DNA from: a virus
IMG/VR virus record: IMGVR_UViG_3300043122_000178
Location: 1-36,467 of that record
Length of the DNA stretch: 36,467 bases
Direction: 5' to 3' (one strand)
Position numbers and translations under genes: made by a program. Position 1 is the first letter of the stretch. Every line of letters starts with the position of its first letter. The notes beneath the pieces were generated by a model, which was not told the origin of the DNA, did not search any database, and was given only the letters and a program-made list of their open reading frames with translations. Below are positions 29,606 to 36,390 of this stretch, piece by piece.

Positions 29606-29839
29606 TTATAATTTCTCCTTTTTGTTAAAAATAATATATTCGCCTTCAAACGAAAATTCCATTCCAAATTCCTTGCAACAAGGTTCTAAAACCAAGTCGA
29701 AAAACAGATCTTCTACACCTAAACAGTTTTTTAACTCTTCATAACTCACCTTACCTTTATTATTATTATTTCTACAAACTCTACTTTCGAAAACCATTTT
29801 GAGTTTATCTCTTTTTGATATTATTATTTCTTTATTCAT
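29606..29839 (-). CDS. Hypothetical protein after promoter copy 3
   Basis: 77 residues from ATG 29839 (AAGGGGTG). MNKEIIISKRDKLKMVFESR, then NKGKVSYEELKNCLGVEDLF and CCKEFGMEFSFEGEYIIFNK. A small mixed alpha/beta protein; no family was recognised. First gene of its transcript. Confidence 0.6.
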   Translation of the reverse strand: MNKEIIISKRDKLKMVFESRVCRNNNNKGKVSYEELKNCLGVEDLFFDLVLEPCCKEFGMEFSFEGEYIIFNKKEKL

Positions 29840-29875
29840 TAAGCACCCCTTCGATACAAATTATTTTTCCTTACA

Positions 29876-29889
29876 TATTATAACGTGTT
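29876..29889 (-). promoter_or_regulatory. Promoter element AACACGTTATAATA, copy 3
   Basis: Minus-strand copy, -10 TATAAT at 29882-29877, followed by ATGTAAGG. Identical to copy 2 over 20 bases (TAAAACACGTTATAATATGT versus TTAAAACACGTTATAATATG frame). A leader of about 30 nt precedes ATG 29839. Confidence 0.7.
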
Positions 29890-29911
29890 TTAAAGGGGTT
29901 TTATCATCACT

Positions 29912-30502
29912 TTACAACATTTCTTCTTTTATTTTTTTTAACATTCTATACTTTCTCTGGTGGCAATTTCTTATTGTAAGATCATACTTAAATGCCGTTG
30001 CTACAGCTCCTAATTCGTAATAATCTTTTAAAAAACTAACACTTTCTTTATCTGCTATACCTTCGAATATATCTTCTTCTAGTATTTCATCTTCCCAACT
30101 TTCTGCAATTTCATTCTTTTCTTCTTGTGCTATGTGTAAGTATCTATCATCCCTTATCTTTCTTTCTAAGTCTTTTGGGCTAGATATAGGGACACCGAAT
30201 TTATTCATTTTTCCTACTGGATTTCTAGTATTTCTAAAGAATATATTATGAGCGTCAAAACTTTTTTTTCTCATTTCTTCTAAGTTTTCTTGGAATGCTA
30301 TCCAAGATTGCTGAACTATATCTTCCATTTCTACATCGAGATTTACCTTTATCATATTGAATTTGTTCCAATTTATTTTTACCATTATTTGCCAAGCTAC
30401 CAAAAGATCCTCCTCTTCATCTGAGAAGAGGTAGTCTTTATAGTTATCGGTGCAACATTCTGAAATTTCATACTTATTTTTATGAATAAATACTTTTGTC
30501 AT
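29912..30502 (-). CDS. Sigma-factor-like protein
   Basis: 196 residues from ATG 30502 (AAGGGGGATACAAA upstream). The middle resembles sigma region 2 (LLVAWQIMVKINWNKFNMIK, then VEMEDIVQQSWIAFQENLEE; compare '.ddivQe.wi..w.nl'). The C-terminus looks like a region 4 helix-turn-helix (DYYELGAVATAFKYDLTIRN, CHQRKYRMLKKIK). The region between is acidic. If real, it could direct RNA polymerase to middle or late phage promoters. Distances from known sigma families are large, so it may be another HTH regulator. Confidence 0.5.
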   Translation of the reverse strand: MTKVFIHKNKYEISECCTDNYKDYLFSDEEEDLLVAWQIMVKINWNKFNMIKVNLDVEMEDIVQQSWIAFQENLEEMRKKSFDAHNIFFRNTRNPVGKMNKFGVPISSPKDLERKIRDDRYLHIAQEEKNEIAESWEDEILEEDIFEGIADKESVSFLKDYYELGAVATAFKYDLTIRNCHQRKYRMLKKIKEEML

Positions 30503-30519
30503 TTTGTATCCCCCTTTTT

Positions 30520-31425
30520 TTAGAAGCAATTATAATCAATATAAGCTTGTTCAACACAATCAATACAACAATCCATTTTCCCTACCCTAACAACATCAGC
30601 GGGATGTACGAATTTACCACAACAAGAAACATAAACTTCGTCAAATTGATAGTCTTCGTGAGAATAATCTGTTCTATAAGTCTTTTTAGAATATCCAAAA
30701 AGTCCACTCATTCCTACGTTTTCAGGATCAGCAAGAGTGAACTCACCTTCTATTTCAGCCAATTTAATAACATATTTGTCTAATTCTTTAAAAAATTCTA
30801 TATCCAAGAATTCATTAAATGAGTGTGGATTAAAATAACCGCAACTCAAATTAACACAAGGAATATATTCCATTAGATAATCAACATCAGTATACACTCC
30901 GGTATTTTCTTTATAACTCAGAGGTTCTAATACTTTCTGTACAGCTTCCGAAAGATCTTTATTGCAATAGCCATGATCACTACCTATTATATCGCTCCTA
31001 CCCTTTCTATCAAATTCTATACCGCAACTTATTTCGTAATCAACTAATTCTCCGAAGAACACCATATCTCTTGAAAGTTCTTTTACACCTACACAACCAA
31101 TTTCTTCATCAAGCGTAAATATGAAATTAATATCTTCTATATGGTTAAGTATAAGATTTACACCAGCCCTATCATCAGCTCCTAATATACCACCTCCTTT
31201 CCTTTTAAGCATTCCTTCTACCTCAACTATAGGAGTGTTCTCGTCAAGCTTACCACATACAGTATCAAGGTGTGAGATAAACACAGGTTTTCCTTTAAAT
31301 CTAAAGCTCCAGAAATTACCGTATTTATCTCTTTTGTATTTTATATTCTTCGAATTTAAAACACCTTTAATGTATTCTATCAGACCATCTTGTGTTAATA
31401 AGTATAATTCATGTTTTATAGACAT
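30520..31425 (-). CDS. M20-type metallopeptidase-like protein with C-terminal zinc ribbon
   Basis: 301 residues from ATG 31425 (GGAG 9 nt upstream). M20/PepT-like metal ligands appear in order: His52 (FISHLDTVCG), Asp84 (LGADDRAGVN), Glu107-Glu108 (FTLDEEIGCVG), Asp139 (GIEFDRKG) and His201 (GYFNPHSFNEF). A bridging YTDVDYLMEYIPCVNLSCGY segment matches the family. The last 70 residues add CCGKFVHPADVVRVGKMDCC.DC, a zinc-ribbon extension. It hydrolyses peptides or another amide; a phage copy is unusual. Confidence 0.75.
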   Translation of the reverse strand: MSIKHELYLLTQDGLIEYIKGVLNSKNIKYKRDKYGNFWSFRFKGKPVFISHLDTVCGKLDENTPIVEVEGMLKRKGGGILGADDRAGVNLILNHIEDINFIFTLDEEIGCVGVKELSRDMVFFGELVDYEISCGIEFDRKGRSDIIGSDHGYCNKDLSEAVQKVLEPLSYKENTGVYTDVDYLMEYIPCVNLSCGYFNPHSFNEFLDIEFFKELDKYVIKLAEIEGEFTLADPENVGMSGLFGYSKKTYRTDYSHEDYQFDEVYVSCCGKFVHPADVVRVGKMDCCIDCVEQAYIDYNCF

Positions 31426-31426
31426 A

Positions 31427-33058
31427 TTATTCATCTCCTGCTTCTTCCTCTTTTTTATCTTCAGCACAATCTTCACAGTAAATTTCTCCGTCAATTTCTT
31501 CAGAATTTTCAACATAGAAACTTTCTCCACACCCTTCACAAACCACAGAAGCTTCATCGAAACAATCTTCACAGTAAATTTCTCCGTCAATTTCTAAAGA
31601 ATTTTCAACATAGAAACTTTCTCCACACCCTTCACAAACCACAGAAGCTTCATCGAAACAACATTCACACAAAGAATCTCCTTGTAGATTATGAAAATTT
31701 TCTACTAATTCGACTTCTCCACAATTATCGCAGAAAAATACATCGTATCTGTTTACATATCTATCTACACTTTCTACGTATACAAAAATGTCTTGCATAC
31801 AATCTTCACAGTAAATTTCTCCGTCAATTTCATTGTATTCTCCTTCGTTTAATTCCTCGCCACATTCAGAACACCTTATACCTCCACTATAGTCACCTTC
31901 CGTTGAATCAAGTTCCAAACATTTTCCATAAGTAAGTGATTCTGAAACTGTTAAGAATTGGTTGTCAGTTCTTAAACCGCTAAGATATCTAAATGTATCG
32001 AGATAAGGATAGTTACAATAACCTCTTTTAACCATTTTCACTTTAGCTTCAGATCCATAAAGGCTTAAAACACAATCTTCATTCAAGTTATTGGATATTT
32101 TATCATGAGTGAACGTTTGTCTAGTCATGAAGTAATATCCTTTAGAAACAGCATAAGATTTAAACTTGCTTTCATCATTATGATCATTTGTATAAATTCT
32201 GTCCACCAGCTTTATAGTTTTTACTTCTCCGTTTATTTTCATCTCTACATCCCACAGTAAAGCTCTTCCTTTTACACTTCCACTTTTTGCGTCTAATAAA
32301 ACTATCATTTCGCAATTATCCTCGTATATACCGAAATAATCATAGCAAGAATCATATCTCATGCAAGAATTTCCTAAAGTTCCGTCGAAATTATAATAAG
32401 AGTCTTTGTTATAAAGTTTAGTTATTTCACTACCGCTAACTTCTTTAAAGTCATCAAGAAAGTCTTTGTTAAGACACCCTAAAAGATTATCTATTTCGAT
32501 TTGAGTTAAATTTTCAAAACCATTTTCATCTAAAATTCTGTTAATTACCTTTACAGGTTTAACCATATAAGAATATGATTCTCTTAGTTCGTTTTCAAAA
32601 TAATTTCCTTCAAACTTATGTATTCTATTTCTAACATTATAAGACAACCTGTCTTTTCTTTCTACAGCTATAGAAAGGTGGAAAACTTTAGAGCTAAAGC
32701 AATTTTTTAATTTATAATACAACTCTGCTGTATTCATATTAAAGTCAAGCATTTTTTCTTTTAACTCTTCAGAGATATCTAATTTAGTTTTACCTTCATA
32801 ACACTTTATAACTATCTCAGGAGCATACTCAGAAATAGATTTTATAAAAAATTCTTTGTCAGATATTCTTGTTATAACATTTTCGATTTCTTCATCACTT
32901 TGTTTTTCTAACATTTTACAATATTCTTCATAAGGTATCTTCACTTTAATTTCTTTATTTACAAGAAATTTTCCATCTTCGCTTTTTAAAAATCCAGATT
33001 CGTTTAATTCCTCTACGTTTTTGAAAGTAATTATATCTCCTACCATTATATTTTTCAT
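31427..33058 (-). CDS. Large phage protein with four C-terminal LIM-like zinc ribbons
   Basis: 543 residues from ATG 33058. The N-terminal 380 residues contain GNSCMRYDSCYDYFGIYEDN, VLLDAKSGSVKGRALLWDV and VDRIYTNDHNDESKFKSYAV. That layout is shared by uncharacterised large phage proteins. The C-terminus carries four zinc ribbons: CSECGEELNEGEYNEIDGE..YCEDC, CDNCGEVELVENFHNLQGD..CECC, then two nearly identical CEGCGESFYVENS.EIDGEI..CEDC units. The last two derive from a 96-bp tandem duplication. Function unknown; ribbons suggest protein or nucleic-acid binding. Its stop overlaps the peptidase ribosome site. Confidence 0.7.
   Translation of the reverse strand: MKNIMVGDIITFKNVEELNESGFLKSEDGKFLVNKEIKVKIPYEEYCKMLEKQSDEEIENVITRISDKEFFIKSISEYAPEIVIKCYEGKTKLDISEELKEKMLDFNMNTAELYYKLKNCFSSKVFHLSIAVERKDRLSYNVRNRIHKFEGNYFENELRESYSYMVKPVKVINRILDENGFENLTQIEIDNLLGCLNKDFLDDFKEVSGSEITKLYNKDSYYNFDGTLGNSCMRYDSCYDYFGIYEDNCEMIVLLDAKSGSVKGRALLWDVEMKINGEVKTIKLVDRIYTNDHNDESKFKSYAVSKGYYFMTRQTFTHDKISNNLNEDCVLSLYGSEAKVKMVKRGYCNYPYLDTFRYLSGLRTDNQFLTVSESLTYGKCLELDSTEGDYSGGIRCSECGEELNEGEYNEIDGEIYCEDCMQDIFVYVESVDRYVNRYDVFFCDNCGEVELVENFHNLQGDSLCECCFDEASVVCEGCGESFYVENSLEIDGEIYCEDCFDEASVVCEGCGESFYVENSEEIDGEIYCEDCAEDKKEEEAGDE
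31471..31662 (-). repeat. 96-bp tandem duplication in the zinc-ribbon gene
   Basis: Copies at 31471-31566 and 31567-31662 differ at only three positions. Each encodes one 32-residue zinc ribbon, so the frame is kept. A partial match (CTTCACAGTAAATTTCTCCG) recurs at 31804 in the first ribbon. Recent duplication by slippage or unequal recombination. Confidence 0.9.
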
Positions 33059-33074
33059 ACTTAATTCCTCCTAA

Positions 33075-33443
33075 TTATTTTTTTATTTTTATTTGCTTTT
33101 TGCTTAATATTTCTTCGACTTCTTTAGACTTTATTTTATATACAGTTTCTTGCTCTTGTGAGCGTCTTATTTCCTTCCTAACGCATTTTAAAATAGAATA
33201 CATATTAGAGTCACACCTCGAGATAATCTTGAACAGACGATATACATCCTTATGTATTCTCCTAGCTTTCAAACTTGATGATTCTGAATCTAAAAGCCAT
33301 TTATTTAGCTCACCTCCATTTTCTCTAATGTGGTTTATATCAGAAAGAATTTCATTTCTCCTTTTCAATTCTTTAGCAGAATTATCGAATATATCCAATA
33401 ACTCACATATCCTTTCTTCTAAATCTCGAACCAACATATTCAT
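33075..33443 (-). CDS. Coiled-coil hypothetical protein
   Basis: 122 residues from ATG 33443 (GAGGAAG). Almost entirely helical and charged: MLVRDLEERICELLDIFDNS, AKELKRRNEILSDINHIREN, SSSLKARRIHKDVYRLFKII and a basic end, SKKQIKIKK. It overlaps the stop of the upstream gene by 4 nt. No family was recognised. Confidence 0.6.
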   Translation of the reverse strand: MNMLVRDLEERICELLDIFDNSAKELKRRNEILSDINHIRENGGELNKWLLDSESSSLKARRIHKDVYRLFKIISRCDSNMYSILKCVRKEIRRSQEQETVYKIKSKEVEEILSKKQIKIKK

Positions 33444-33871
33444 ATTTTAACTTCCTCTTTTATTTTTTGTAAGTATTTTTTTAGCATTTTTATCTTATGG
33501 TCTTTGCACGGACTTTTGCAATCGTATACGCCTTCAACCTTATATTTACTTCTTATCCTCCAATTACTAGGACAAAGATAAAAATTGCCTAAAAGTGAAA
33601 AAATAATTTTTATCTCTATTTCTGAAAAATTTCTAAAAACTTTGTGAATCTTGCTATCTTCAATATACATACCATCTAGTGACTTTCTCAATTTACAGAT
33701 ATTGCATAAATTATCATAACATTCTTTTTTTAGTCCACTTTGTTCGCCTTCATAATACATAGAACAATCTTTAGTAAAGAAAAATACATAAGTAAGGTCA
33801 GATAAAAAATCATTTTCTTCATCTTCGATTATATCAATCAATTTTTCTAAACATTTTTCAATTTTTAACAT
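33440..33871 (-). CDS. Cys-containing hypothetical protein
   Basis: 143 residues from ATG 33871 (AAGGAG); an upstream frame start at 33892 lacks a site. MLKIEKCLEKLIDIIEDEEN, then CYDNLCNICKLRKSLDGMY, a helix, FYLCPSNWRIRSKYKVEGVY and DCKSPCKDHKIKMLKKYLQK. Cys pairs suggest metal binding. First gene downstream of the non-coding region 33893-34137. Confidence 0.6.
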   Translation of the reverse strand: MLKIEKCLEKLIDIIEDEENDFLSDLTYVFFFTKDCSMYYEGEQSGLKKECYDNLCNICKLRKSLDGMYIEDSKIHKVFRNFSEIEIKIIFSLLGNFYLCPSNWRIRSKYKVEGVYDCKSPCKDHKIKMLKKYLQKIKEEVKI

Positions 33872-33937
33872 ATAATACTCCTTTTTTTGCAAAATAAAAT
33901 ATTTTTTAATTATTTTTGATGTACTAACACACGAAAT

Positions 33938-33951
33938 AACACGTTATAATA
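33938..33951 (+). promoter_or_regulatory. Promoter element AACACGTTATAATA, copy 4, plus strand
   Basis: Same 14-mer as copies 1-3 but on the plus strand, with -10 TATAAT at 33945-33950. All genes around it lie on the minus strand, so its transcript would enter the gap 33951-34137 and could run antisense into 34138-34350. Confidence 0.65.
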
Positions 33952-34129
33952 GTGAGAGAGAGAATCGAACGAATACTTTTGACTCTCTCTCACTTAAAAA
34001 AATCTTTAACAACTGTTTTACGACTTCGTAGAATCGTATAACAGAGAATGTTTATTATAAACATAATTGAGCTTTCAGCTCTCTACTCGATTTGTAAACA
34101 AATTTTCGTAGTTGTTTAAACAATTTTTA
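33951..34129 (+). ncRNA. Hairpin-rich non-coding RNA candidate
   Basis: The stretch lies downstream of promoter copy 4, with no convincing ORF. Successive stems: 33951-33962/33983-33994 (AGTGAGAGAGAG with CTCTCTCTCACT, 12 bp); 34013-34023/34034-34044 (CTGTTTTACGA with TCGTATAACAG, one mismatch); 34048-34054/34058-34064 (ATGTTTA with TAAACAT); 34069-34073/34077-34081 (GAGCT with AGCTC); 34090-34103 (ATTTGT with ACAAAT); and 34112-34123 (TTGTTTAAACAA) before TTTTTAT, a weak terminator-like end. Start near 33957 and end near 34129 are estimates. It could be a small RNA, an antisense regulator or an origin-type structure. Confidence 0.5.
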
Positions 34130-34137
34130 TATTCTGG

Positions 34138-34350
34138 TTATAATTTAATAAACAATCCATTCTCGACTTTAACTAAATCCCATTCTCTATATGAATTATC
34201 TAAGCCATTGTCCCACATAACGTCTATACAAGCACTATCTATATATGTTACTGTTCCTATAACAGACTTATCTGGGTTGTCATCACCAAATCCGTAATAA
34301 TAGCTATCTGGGTCTATATGAACCCTATCATTAATTCTTAGTTTACTCAT
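34138..34350 (-). CDS. Small barrel protein, paralogue A
   Basis: 70 residues from ATG 34350. LRINDRVHIDPDSYYYGFGD, DNPDKSVIGTVTYIDSACID, VMWDNGLDNSYREWDLVKVE. The pattern 'RV.I...S.Y.....NP....GtV......V.WDNG..NsYR..DL' is a small SH3-like barrel found in phages and is shared with the upstream gene. Its start overlaps the upstream stop by 4 nt. Function unknown. Confidence 0.65.
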   Translation of the reverse strand: MSKLRINDRVHIDPDSYYYGFGDDNPDKSVIGTVTYIDSACIDVMWDNGLDNSYREWDLVKVENGLFIKL

Positions 34351-34583
34351 AATTTCAAAAATAATCCTCCCTCCTTTCTTATATCATCAAGACGGTAACA
34401 GTTTTCCATGCCATTATCCCATAATACATTGTAGCAATAATATGACCTTTCTTCAGGATAATTGGAGTTAACTCCAATTATAGTACCAGAAACATCTTCG
34501 CTAGGATTGTTAACTCCTTGATTGTAATGCATACTACTTCTTTCAATAACAACTCTTTCGCCTTTTTTTAGGAATTCATTCAC
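34347..34583 (-). CDS. Small barrel protein, paralogue B
   Basis: 78 residues from GTG 34583, 9 nt after GGAGG. FLKKGERVVIERSSMHYNQG, VNNPSEDVSGTIIGVNSNYP, NVLWDNGMENCYRLDDIRKE. Aligns along its length with the downstream paralogue, with an insertion in the central loop, indicating tandem duplication and divergence. Confidence 0.65.
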   Translation of the reverse strand: MNEFLKKGERVVIERSSMHYNQGVNNPSEDVSGTIIGVNSNYPEERSYYCYNVLWDNGMENCYRLDDIRKEGGLFLKL

Positions 34584-34683
34584 CTTTTAACACCTCCCAA
34601 AGTTCTTTATAGGTCATTTTAGTAGACTCCTTAATAAATACTACTGCCAAAACAACTATGCAAATTAGCGAAATACCATTCAT
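34576..34683 (-). CDS. 35-residue membrane protein
   Basis: ATG 34683 overlaps the previous stop (TAATG) and follows GGAAGGTG. MNGISLICIVVLAVVFIKES, TKMTYKELWEVLKGE, TGA. One N-terminal hydrophobic helix; the final codons contain the next gene's GGAGG site. Function unknown. Confidence 0.5.
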   Translation of the reverse strand: MNGISLICIVVLAVVFIKESTKMTYKELWEVLKGE

Positions 34684-34985
34684 TATAAAGCACCTTCCTT
34701 ATTTAAAATTTTAGCTATTTCTTTCGAAACAGGTTTGTCTAATATATCAGAAATTAAATCTCTGTATGTTGGATTCGACAATAATTCAAAGCCAAACTCT
34801 TTTATATATTCATAACACAATTCAAAATTTTCATTTTCTTCTCCTAATTTAAAGTTTAAAAAATTCTGCTTTTTAAAACTAACTTTTACTACGTATTCCC
34901 TGTACTCATAAATTACTTTTGCAGAGTAAAATCCATTAATCTTTTCGAAACCATTAGCTATAAACAACTTTTCTTTATAACTCAT
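34683..34985 (-). CDS. Hypothetical protein
   Basis: 100 residues from ATG 34985, chosen by GGGAGGAAG upstream; the longer frame to 35063 is covered by another gene. MSYKEKLFIANGFEKINGFY, SAKVIYEYREYVVKVSFKKQ, YIKEFGFELLSNPTYRDLIS. An alpha/beta domain; no family was recognised. Confidence 0.6.
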   Translation of the reverse strand: MSYKEKLFIANGFEKINGFYSAKVIYEYREYVVKVSFKKQNFLNFKLGEENENFELCYEYIKEFGFELLSNPTYRDLISDILDKPVSKEIAKILNKEGAL

Positions 34986-35112
34986 ATTCTTCCTCCCAAA
35001 GTTCCAACTTTTCTGTGTATTTAAATTCTTCCACAAGAGATTTAGGGTATCCGCTATTATCATAAGTAATAAAATCTAAATAATTTTTGAGATAGCTGTA
35101 TTGTACATTCAT
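34975..35112 (-). CDS. 45-residue hypothetical protein
   Basis: ATG 35112 follows GGAGG. MNVQYSYLKNYLDFITYDNS, GYPKSLVEEFKYTEKLELWE, EEYEL, TAA. It overlaps the next gene by 11 nt and its codons hold that gene's ribosome site. Function unknown. Confidence 0.5.
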   Translation of the reverse strand: MNVQYSYLKNYLDFITYDNSGYPKSLVEEFKYTEKLELWEEEYEL

Positions 35113-35243
35113 TCTTTTTCCTCCAATACTTTATATACAACAGATGATATTAAAAGACCTGCACCCAAAGGAAGGCACAAGTCTAACAAAAGGATTCTTA
35201 TAAAAACTACCGAGCAGAATATAATCTTTTTATATTTTTTCAT
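35109..35243 (-). CDS. 44-residue membrane protein
   Basis: ATG 35243 after AAGGA. MKKYKKIIFCSVVFIRILLL, DLCLPLGAGLLISSVVYKVL, EEKE, TGA. A basic N-terminus and a long hydrophobic stretch, possibly a signal anchor or two short helices. TGA overlaps the next ATG (ATGA). Confidence 0.5.
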   Translation of the reverse strand: MKKYKKIIFCSVVFIRILLLDLCLPLGAGLLISSVVYKVLEEKE

Positions 35244-35252
35244 AAAACATCC

Positions 35253-35504
35253 TTAATCTATCAATTCGAATCCAAATCCTTTTAAAGCTTTGTTTGCAAA
35301 TTCCTTATCTACACAAAATTCATTTTCTCCTATTGTTAAACTCAAGAGATTCGTTTTAACGCCATTTATTTCTTTACATATAGTTACATCCTCGTTGTAT
35401 GATGAATCTAGTCTATAATGCCTATAACAAAGCGAAATAACGCTTTTGTTATCTTTATGCAAACTTACGCACATAGACGACAACTTTCTTTTTATTTGTA
35501 CCAT
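35253..35504 (-). CDS. Hypothetical protein
   Basis: 83 residues from ATG 35504, 8 nt after GGAGG. MVQIKRKLSSMCVSLHKDNK, CYRHYRLDSSYNEDVTICKE, LSLTIGENEFCVDKEFANKA, LKGFGFELID. The last part resembles the end of the protein at 34683-34985 (F..GFGFEL). No family was recognised. Confidence 0.55.
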   Translation of the reverse strand: MVQIKRKLSSMCVSLHKDNKSVISLCYRHYRLDSSYNEDVTICKEINGVKTNLLSLTIGENEFCVDKEFANKALKGFGFELID

Positions 35505-35556
35505 AACAAACACCTCCGAGACGGACTAATAGAGTTAAAATTAATACGAATTTCAT
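35455..35556 (-). CDS. 33-residue signal-like peptide overlapping the next gene
   Basis: ATG 35556 follows AAGGAGG. MKFVLILTLLVRLGGVCYGT, NKKKVVVYVRKFA, TAA. It overlaps the start of 35253-35504 by 50 nt in another frame. The strong ribosome site supports translation; the hydrophobic start suggests membrane insertion. It may act as a leader for the next gene. Confidence 0.4.
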   Translation of the reverse strand: MKFVLILTLLVRLGGVCYGTNKKKVVVYVRKFA

Positions 35557-35566
35557 AATATCCTCC

Positions 35567-35740
35567 TTAAAAATCAATAAGAATAGAATCAATATAAAGT
35601 TTATCAGCTTCATTGAGTTCAAATCTCATTTCTCTTGAATAGAACATCTTTTTTCCTTCAACCTCCTTAATTATTAAGCTTTCGACCGAAAAAGCTTCAA
35701 CTTCTTTTTTTGTAAAGTTAATATAAATTACACTTGTCAT
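35567..35740 (-). CDS. 57-residue hypothetical protein
   Basis: ATG 35740 follows AAGGAGG; the longer frame to 35788 lacks a site. MTSVIYINFTKKEVEAFSVE, SLIIKEVEGKKMFYSREMRF, ELNEADKLYIDSILIDF. A small beta-rich acidic protein; no family was recognised. Confidence 0.6.
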   Translation of the reverse strand: MTSVIYINFTKKEVEAFSVESLIIKEVEGKKMFYSREMRFELNEADKLYIDSILIDF

Positions 35741-35741
35741 A

Positions 35742-35876
35742 TTAAACCTCCTTAGTAAAAGCGATAAAACCTCCGATATATACACCAAAACCTAAATATT
35801 CATATCCGTAAACTTGCAGAGTATATCCTATGATACCAAACAAAACAAGTCTTGAGTATAAAGAAATTTTTTTCAT
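35742..35876 (-). CDS. 44-residue membrane protein
   Basis: ATG 35876 after TAGGAGG. MKKISLYSRLVLFGIIGYTL, QVYGYEYLGFGVYIGGFIAF, TKEV, TAA. Two short hydrophobic segments, basic N-terminus. Its last codons include the next ribosome site. Confidence 0.55.
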   Translation of the reverse strand: MKKISLYSRLVLFGIIGYTLQVYGYEYLGFGVYIGGFIAFTKEV

Positions 35877-35877
35877 A

Positions 35878-36390
35878 TTAACCTCCTAATCTAACTAATA
35901 TAGCTTGTTGCATTCGAGAACTTCTTTCAGAACCTTTCTTCGATTTTACCTTTATATCTATTATATCTTTTTTGTGAATATCCATTTCTTTAAAAGTACC
36001 TCTGTTCGATTTTATAAGATACTTTTCTTTAAGAAGAAATACGTAATTATTGAATATAAAAAATTCGATATCGTAACCGGTTTTAAATAATATCTCTATT
36101 TTCGATTTTAAAGCCCTTTTATATTGATTCTCGAAAGAATCATCACCGATATACTCTATATAGCTGTATTCACCCCTTATACGATCTCCTGTGATATACA
36201 TATCGAAATCATGATTGAAATAACTACCTTCTTTATTTATAACAGGGTATTCTCCACGATTTTCAACCTTTAAAATAAATTGTTTGTTGTAGTCCATCCT
36301 GTACGGACACAAAGAAGTATAAACATATTGTCCTTTTCCAATCCTTTTACGCATTTCATGAGGTAGCCTTTCTGTATTTTCTCTTTTCAC
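35878..36390 (-). CDS. Hypothetical protein
   Basis: 170 residues from GTG 36390 (GGAGG 8 nt upstream; GTGA overlap). MKRENTERLPHEMRKRIGKG, CPYRMDYNKQFILKVENRGE, a beta domain with MYITGDRIRGEYSYIEYIGD, then a long basic C-terminus (KDIIDIKVKSKKGSERSSRM, QQAILVRLGG). No family was recognised. Basic tail could bind nucleic acid. Confidence 0.6.
   Translation of the reverse strand: MKRENTERLPHEMRKRIGKGQYVYTSLCPYRMDYNKQFILKVENRGEYPVINKEGSYFNHDFDMYITGDRIRGEYSYIEYIGDDSFENQYKRALKSKIEILFKTGYDIEFFIFNNYVFLLKEKYLIKSNRGTFKEMDIHKKDIIDIKVKSKKGSERSSRMQQAILVRLGG

Noticed and set aside
30405-30440. Terminator-like hairpin CCTCTTC/GAAGAGG
   Set aside because: Lies within the sigma-like coding sequence, in codons for an acidic DEEED stretch, and no U-tract follows.
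31471-31662. Tandem 96-bp repeats as a CRISPR array
   Set aside because: The repeats are adjacent without spacers and encode protein.
31411-31935. Long plus-strand frame opposite the zinc-ribbon gene
   Set aside because: It mirrors the repetitive Cys codons of the minus-strand gene, is Leu/His-rich and has no ribosome site.
33951-33994. Mini-tRNA on the minus strand (GTTCGATTC between GTGAGAG and CTCTCAC)
   Set aside because: Only about 42 nt long, no D-arm or anticodon arm; it is a simple 12-bp hairpin with a 20-nt loop.
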